Origin: Cruorifilaria tuberocauda
Lineage: Eukaryota > Nematoda > Chromadorea > Rhabditida > Onchocercidae
DNA length: 64,000 bases
Reading direction: 5' to 3'
Assembly: GCA_013365365.1 (NCBI GenBank)
Contig: JABVXU010000040.1
Span: 1-64,000 of the forward strand
Part shown: piece by piece, positions 60,220-64,000 of the stretch
Layout of the letters: the number at the start of each line of letters is the position of its first letter
How positions within the stretch are numbered: position 1 is the first letter of the stretch
Program-made: the position numbers and the translations under genes
The notes under the pieces: generated by a model
Told to the model about the DNA's origin: nothing
The model's input: the letters and a program-made list of their open reading frames with translations, nothing else
Database searches by the model: none

Positions 60220-61192
60220 AAGTTTAATATTGAGTACTGGGTCTTATTTACCAAAAAAAAAGTTGAGTAATGATGAGGTTGCATTAATAGTTGAAACAAG
60301 TGATGAATGGATTAGAGAGAGGACAGGAATAACTCAAAGGCATATAGCAGGTGAAGAAGAATTAACGTCAGATCTAGCTGTTAATGCAGCAAAAGATGCT
60401 ATAAAAAGAGCTCAAATTTCAGTAGATGAAATTGATTTAATCATAGTAGCAACAACAACTCCTGATAAAACCTTTCCTAGTTGTGCAACTATTGTACAAA
60501 GCAGGTTAAAGTGTAAAAATGCGTTTGCTTTTGATATACAAGCAGCGTGTTCTGGTTTTATATATGCAATTACAGTCGCAGATTCTCTTATTAAAGCTAG
60601 TAATAGCATTAAATATGCGCTAGTTATAGGTGCTGAGGTAATGTCTAGAATTGTTGATTGGGGAGATAGATCTACTTGTGTACTATTTGGTGATGGTGCT
60701 GGTGCAATAGTAATAAAATCTGTAATCCATTATAATGATATAACAGAGAAGTCTATGAGTGGAATAATGTCAACTAACCTATATTCTGATGGGAATATAG
60801 GTATATTATATACAGATGGTGGTGTATCTTCAACTGGCAGTCCTGGGAAAATATGTATGAGTGGGAGAGAAATGTTTAAGCATGCAGTGGATAAATTAAC
60901 TTCCTCGGTAGAGGAAGCACTAGAATTTAATAATTTAAAAATTACTGATATTGATTGGTTAACCCCACACCAAGCAAATATTCGTATTGTTGAGGCTGTA
61001 GTAAAGAAGTTAGACTTTTCTATAGAAAAAGTAGTCAATACAATTGATCAGCATGCAAACACCTCAGCAGCATCAATTCCATTAGCACTTGATTATGCAA
61101 TACAAAAATCAAAAATAAAACCAGGAAGCTTGGGGCTACTAATTGCAATAGGCGCAGGTCTAACATGGGGTTCTGTGTTACTACGCTACTAA
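60212..61192 (+). CDS. fabH: 3-oxoacyl-[ACP] synthase III
   Basis: Starts fatty acid synthesis by condensing acetyl-CoA with malonyl-ACP. The catalytic triad is complete: Cys in IQAACSGFIYA, His in TPHQANIRI, Asn in HANTSAAS. I prefer the TTG start at 60212 (NKSLILSTGSYLP follows), because it fits the family N-terminus and has GAGGTGG as ribosome-binding site; an ATG at 60197 would add five residues. It overlaps plsX by eight bases. Length about 326 aa is normal. It ends the rpmF-plsX-fabH cluster. Confidence 0.96.
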   Translation: MNKSLILSTGSYLPKKKLSNDEVALIVETSDEWIRERTGITQRHIAGEEELTSDLAVNAAKDAIKRAQISVDEIDLIIVATTTPDKTFPSCATIVQSRLKCKNAFAFDIQAACSGFIYAITVADSLIKASNSIKYALVIGAEVMSRIVDWGDRSTCVLFGDGAGAIVIKSVIHYNDITEKSMSGIMSTNLYSDGNIGILYTDGGVSSTGSPGKICMSGREMFKHAVDKLTSSVEEALEFNNLKITDIDWLTPHQANIRIVEAVVKKLDFSIEKVVNTIDQHANTSAASIPLALDYAIQKSKIKPGSLGLLIAIGAGLTWGSVLLRY

Positions 61193-61205
61193 CACTGCAA
61201 CCTTG

Positions 61206-61574
61206 TTATTTATTGTTTTCGATTTTTTCTATTAGCTTTCTGACTAAACCTCTCAACTTCTTACTAGCTTCGTTGAGCTCCTGAATCTGAGAATCATCTT
61301 TTTTCATAATCTCCTTATAGTTGCTTTTTATATAGTCGATCATTTCCTTCATCTGAATAATAACTTTATTGATATCCATGCTGCTTAAATTAGATACTAT
61401 ATCAGGTATAGAGCTTTCTAACATGCTACCAGCCATGAGCTGTTGAGACATTTGCATAAATGGTTTTAAGGTTTGATTGAGTAATTCAGGGTCCTTAGCT
61501 AATTTTTCTATTTGTTCTTTACAAGTATCCATATACTGTTTCATAAACTCATCTTCCTGTATTTTATCTATCAT
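61206..61574 (-). CDS. Unrecognised small helical protein
   Basis: I do not recognise the family. The 122-aa protein is almost entirely charged and amphipathic helix, without signal peptide or membrane segment: DEFMKQYMDTCKEQIEKL, a Met/Gln-rich middle (PFMQMSQQLMAGSM), and a Lys-rich coiled C-terminus (EASKKLRGLVRKLIEK). The gene is 13 bases from the convergent fabH stop and 92 bases after aminopeptidase P on the same strand, so it may be co-transcribed with it. Its length and codon pattern suggest a real gene. Confidence 0.65.
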   Translation of the reverse strand: MIDKIQEDEFMKQYMDTCKEQIEKLAKDPELLNQTLKPFMQMSQQLMAGSMLESSIPDIVSNLSSMDINKVIIQMKEMIDYIKSNYKEIMKKDDSQIQELNEASKKLRGLVRKLIEKIENNK

Positions 61575-61666
61575 AACTATACCTACCTGGAAATATGTGC
61601 TTATTATTGTATATTGTTTTTAAGCTAAAGACAATATGATTGTACCTATTACAACTATCAGTATCA

Positions 61667-63412
61667 TTAAAGATTAGCAATCTCTTTTTTTATTTGTAAA
61701 GGGGCACATATTTTCTTTAACCATTTCTTATCACTGACATTATTTTTTAAGTTTTTATAGACGAATTTGTGATAATTATTTATCCATTTAATTTCATCTT
61801 TAGTAAGCATTTGCTGGCATATTAGCCTTCTGTCATATGGAATAGAAGTCAGTTGTTTAAAGTTTAAAAGACCATTTTCTTGTCTATTAACATACATCAA
61901 ATTTTCAATCCTTATTCCATACTTTCCTGGAATGTAATAACCAGGTTCATTAGAAAGTATCATTCCTGGCATAAGTTTTACTTCATTTCCTTTTGATATT
62001 GCTTGTGGCCCTTCATGCACTGATAAATAACTTCCTACTCCATGTCCTGTACCATGCATGTAATCTATTCCAAATCTCCATAAATGAACACGAGCCAGTA
62101 TATCTAGCTCTCCGCCAGTGGTACTAAAAGGAAAGATTGCACTTGCTATAGCGATGTGAGCTTTCAATACTATTGTATAGTGAGTTATTTGCTCATTAGT
62201 AGGGTTGCCTATTGCTATAGCTCTTGTAACATCAGTCGTACCATCAAGATATTGGCCACCAGAGTCAATCAAATATAGTCCATTTTTTTGGATTACTTTG
62301 TTTGTCTCATAGGTTGAGCGGTAATGAATTATTGCCCCATTTTCATTAAATGCAGATATCGTTGGAAAGCTTGATTGTTTAAACAGAGCTTGCTCTTTTC
62401 TGTATTTTAAGAGTCTCGCTTCAGCGTTGAGTTCGGTAATTTCATTACTAGTTGCTTGTATAATATATGGATCTACAAGAGACTTATTGACATTATTTTC
62501 AAGCCAGCATAGAAAATTTGTTACTGCTACCCCATCCCGAATGTGTGCATTTATAGCTCCAACTATTTCAGTTTTATTTTTTATTGCCTTGTGAATTAAG
62601 CAAGGATCCTCCTTTTCAACTACCAGATGATTGCTTTGTATTATATTCATAATACTCATTGGAGTTGTGCTTGGATCTATCATTATCGAGTTTAGTTTAC
62701 ATAATGAACTTTCTAGTTCGCTAGCGTCAAGAATATTTATATTGTCATCCAAATTTGCTTGTATAGTTGAGTATTCTTTGTCTTGAATAAATAAATCAAC
62801 CATACCATTTCTATATAATAGAACACTACCTAGTATGCATGGATTATACTTAGCATTTTCATTTCTTAAATTTAATAACCAAGAAATTGAATTCGGGTCA
62901 GCTAGAAATATTGCTTCGATTTCTTGATCTATACTTTTGATTACTCTTTCACATTTACTCTTGCTACTTTCACCTGAGTACTCAGATGTGTACGAAACTA
63001 TCATTTGTTCTTTATGATTTTTTTCTTTTTTAATTGAATAAGGTACTAATCTACAGATTTTTTCATATTTTCTTATCTCTTTTGCAGTAGAATACTGCAA
63101 GTAATAGCCTAGTGAAGTGGTTGATGTTAAGTTTTCTTTTACCCATTCGCATGGCTCTTTCTCTTGTATATTATATACTTGGAAACTTCTCAGATCGATC
63201 TGATTATGAACTTGCATGATATAACGACTATCTGTAAAAAATATACACTTGTTGTTCTTTGTAACAAAGAGCAAGCCATTTGTTCCTGTAAAACCACATA
63301 ACCTGGTTAACTCATCTGAGTGTTCATTTAAATATTCATCATTAGTGCGCAACATAAATACATCTACATTTATTTTACACATAAAAGAACGAAATTCTTC
63401 TAGTTTTGACAC
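61667..63412 (-). CDS. Xaa-Pro aminopeptidase P (M24B, three-domain form)
   Basis: Removes N-terminal residues before proline. At 581 aa it is the long three-domain form, like eukaryotic-type aminopeptidase P1, rather than the ~440-aa E. coli PepP. The C-terminal pita-bread domain keeps the metal ligands: LIDSGGQYLDGTTDVTRAI (two Asp), GTGHGVGSYLSVHEGP (His), and EPGYYIPGKYGIRIENL (two Glu). The N-terminal domains begin with FRSFMCKINVDVFMLRTNDEY and FTDSRYIMQV. The start is GTG at 63412, seven bases after the mnmG stop, so the two are likely one operon. Confidence 0.95.
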   Translation of the reverse strand: MSKLEEFRSFMCKINVDVFMLRTNDEYLNEHSDELTRLCGFTGTNGLLFVTKNNKCIFFTDSRYIMQVHNQIDLRSFQVYNIQEKEPCEWVKENLTSTTSLGYYLQYSTAKEIRKYEKICRLVPYSIKKEKNHKEQMIVSYTSEYSGESSKSKCERVIKSIDQEIEAIFLADPNSISWLLNLRNENAKYNPCILGSVLLYRNGMVDLFIQDKEYSTIQANLDDNINILDASELESSLCKLNSIMIDPSTTPMSIMNIIQSNHLVVEKEDPCLIHKAIKNKTEIVGAINAHIRDGVAVTNFLCWLENNVNKSLVDPYIIQATSNEITELNAEARLLKYRKEQALFKQSSFPTISAFNENGAIIHYRSTYETNKVIQKNGLYLIDSGGQYLDGTTDVTRAIAIGNPTNEQITHYTIVLKAHIAIASAIFPFSTTGGELDILARVHLWRFGIDYMHGTGHGVGSYLSVHEGPQAISKGNEVKLMPGMILSNEPGYYIPGKYGIRIENLMYVNRQENGLLNFKQLTSIPYDRRLICQQMLTKDEIKWINNYHKFVYKNLKNNVSDKKWLKKICAPLQIKKEIANL

Positions 63413-63419
63413 AAGTACC

Positions 63420-64000
63420 TCACGCAGAATTTGTTAATGCTTTCATTTTTTTGTTTCTCAAATTCACCAATATACTAACTATTGCTGCTGGAGTAATACC
63501 TTGTATTTGCTTTGCAATACCAATTGTTGATGGTTTTACTGCATGTAATTTTTCTATTACTTCACTTGATAGACCATGAACTTGTGAATAGTTGAAATCA
63601 ATTGGAATTTGAGTATTAATTTCCTCCTGCAAAAATTGCATGTCTGCTTCTTGCCTTATTAGGTAAGGCTTGTACTTTGCTTCAATTGCAACTGCCTCGA
63701 ATATTTCATTTCTTATAGTACCACTTTGAGGCATAACACTGTTTGATTCTAGCCATATTTTATATAACTTATTCCAGTTGATATTTGGGTAGCTAAGTAA
63801 ATCCAGGGCTGTTTTTCTTATTCCATCATAAGATATTTTTATGTCATAAGACTTAAGCTGTTCATGGGTGATTATTAAGTTCTCTAAATCTTTCTCGAGT
63901 TGCTTAATAGACTTAAGTTTGCTTTGTAAAGCAGAGTACCTCTTATACGATACAAGTGAAATATCATATCCTTTTTGTGTTAATCTTCTATCTGCATTGT
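63420..64000 (-). CDS. mnmG: tRNA uridine 5-carboxymethylaminomethyl modification enzyme MnmG, C-terminal part (partial)
   Basis: C-terminal end of MnmG (GidA), which with MnmE modifies the wobble uridine of several tRNAs. The frame is open to the window edge, so the N-terminal FAD domain lies outside. Visible family pieces are RKTALDLLSYPNINWNKLYK, EAVAIEAKYKPYLIRQEAD, IPIDFNYSQVHGLSSEVIEKL, and the terminal IQGITPAAIVSILVNLR. It runs into the aminopeptidase P gene after seven bases. Nothing suggests breakage in the part seen. Confidence 0.95.
   Translation of the reverse strand, partial: NADRRLTQKGYDISLVSYKRYSALQSKLKSIKQLEKDLENLIITHEQLKSYDIKISYDGIRKTALDLLSYPNINWNKLYKIWLESNSVMPQSGTIRNEIFEAVAIEAKYKPYLIRQEADMQFLQEEINTQIPIDFNYSQVHGLSSEVIEKLHAVKPSTIGIAKQIQGITPAAIVSILVNLRNKKMKALTNSA

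Overview
The window is AT-rich chromosomal DNA of an obligate intracellular alphaproteobacterium. The gene set points to Wolbachia (Anaplasmataceae): scattered housekeeping operons, a split Mrp antiporter cluster, a scattered cytochrome c maturation system, a Wolbachia-like porin, and a PPDK regulatory protein. Several features suggest a reduced strain of the filarial-nematode type: long gene-free stretches, a heavily broken aconitase gene, and no insertion sequence, ankyrin gene, prophage or CRISPR recognised in 64 kb. The strain assignment is inference; no marker sequence settles it.

Layout. 0-10 kb: 3' part of rpoC, map, then on the minus strand a DEAD-box-type helicase coupled to a cold-shock gene, pmbA, atpG, and mutL next to purE. 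10-15 kb: an XRE-type regulator, rpoZ, a Mrp Na+/H+ antiporter block (F, G, DUF4040, B, C) and rpoD. 15-20 kb: tsaD, a type I secretion ABC exporter, and an unrecognised membrane protein with a PPPPPLPP motif. 20-22.2 kb: no gene seen. 22-28 kb: tRNA-Arg(CCG), ssb, dapA, hemB, iscS. 28.4-30.4 kb: aconitase pseudogene, followed by 1.6 kb without genes. 32-37 kb: nusA-infB-rbfA-ubiA. 38-47 kb: ppiD-like, trcR, rho, pepA, an exported intradiol-dioxygenase-like protein, the PPDK regulator, ccmC. 48.6-50.4 kb: a porin with a strong terminator. 51-57.5 kb: nuoJKLMN-birA. 57.5-58.2 kb: ccmD-ccmE and a possible ccmF remnant. 59-61.2 kb: rpmF-plsX-fabH. 61.2-64 kb (minus strand): a small helical protein, aminopeptidase P, and the 3' end of mnmG.

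Functionally the window holds central transcription and translation factors (RpoC, RpoZ, RpoD, NusA, Rho, IF-2, RbfA, L32), the membrane arm of complex I, ATP synthase gamma, cytochrome c maturation and quinone synthesis, and single steps of heme, lysine/diaminopimelate, purine, fatty acid and Fe-S pathways. Most genes look intact with their catalytic residues. The main exceptions are aconitase (several frameshifts and stops) and the possible ccmF fragment. The least conventional proteins are the PPPPPLPP membrane protein (about 19.3-19.9 kb) and the secreted dioxygenase-like protein (about 44.1-44.8 kb), in which one expected iron-ligand histidine is asparagine.
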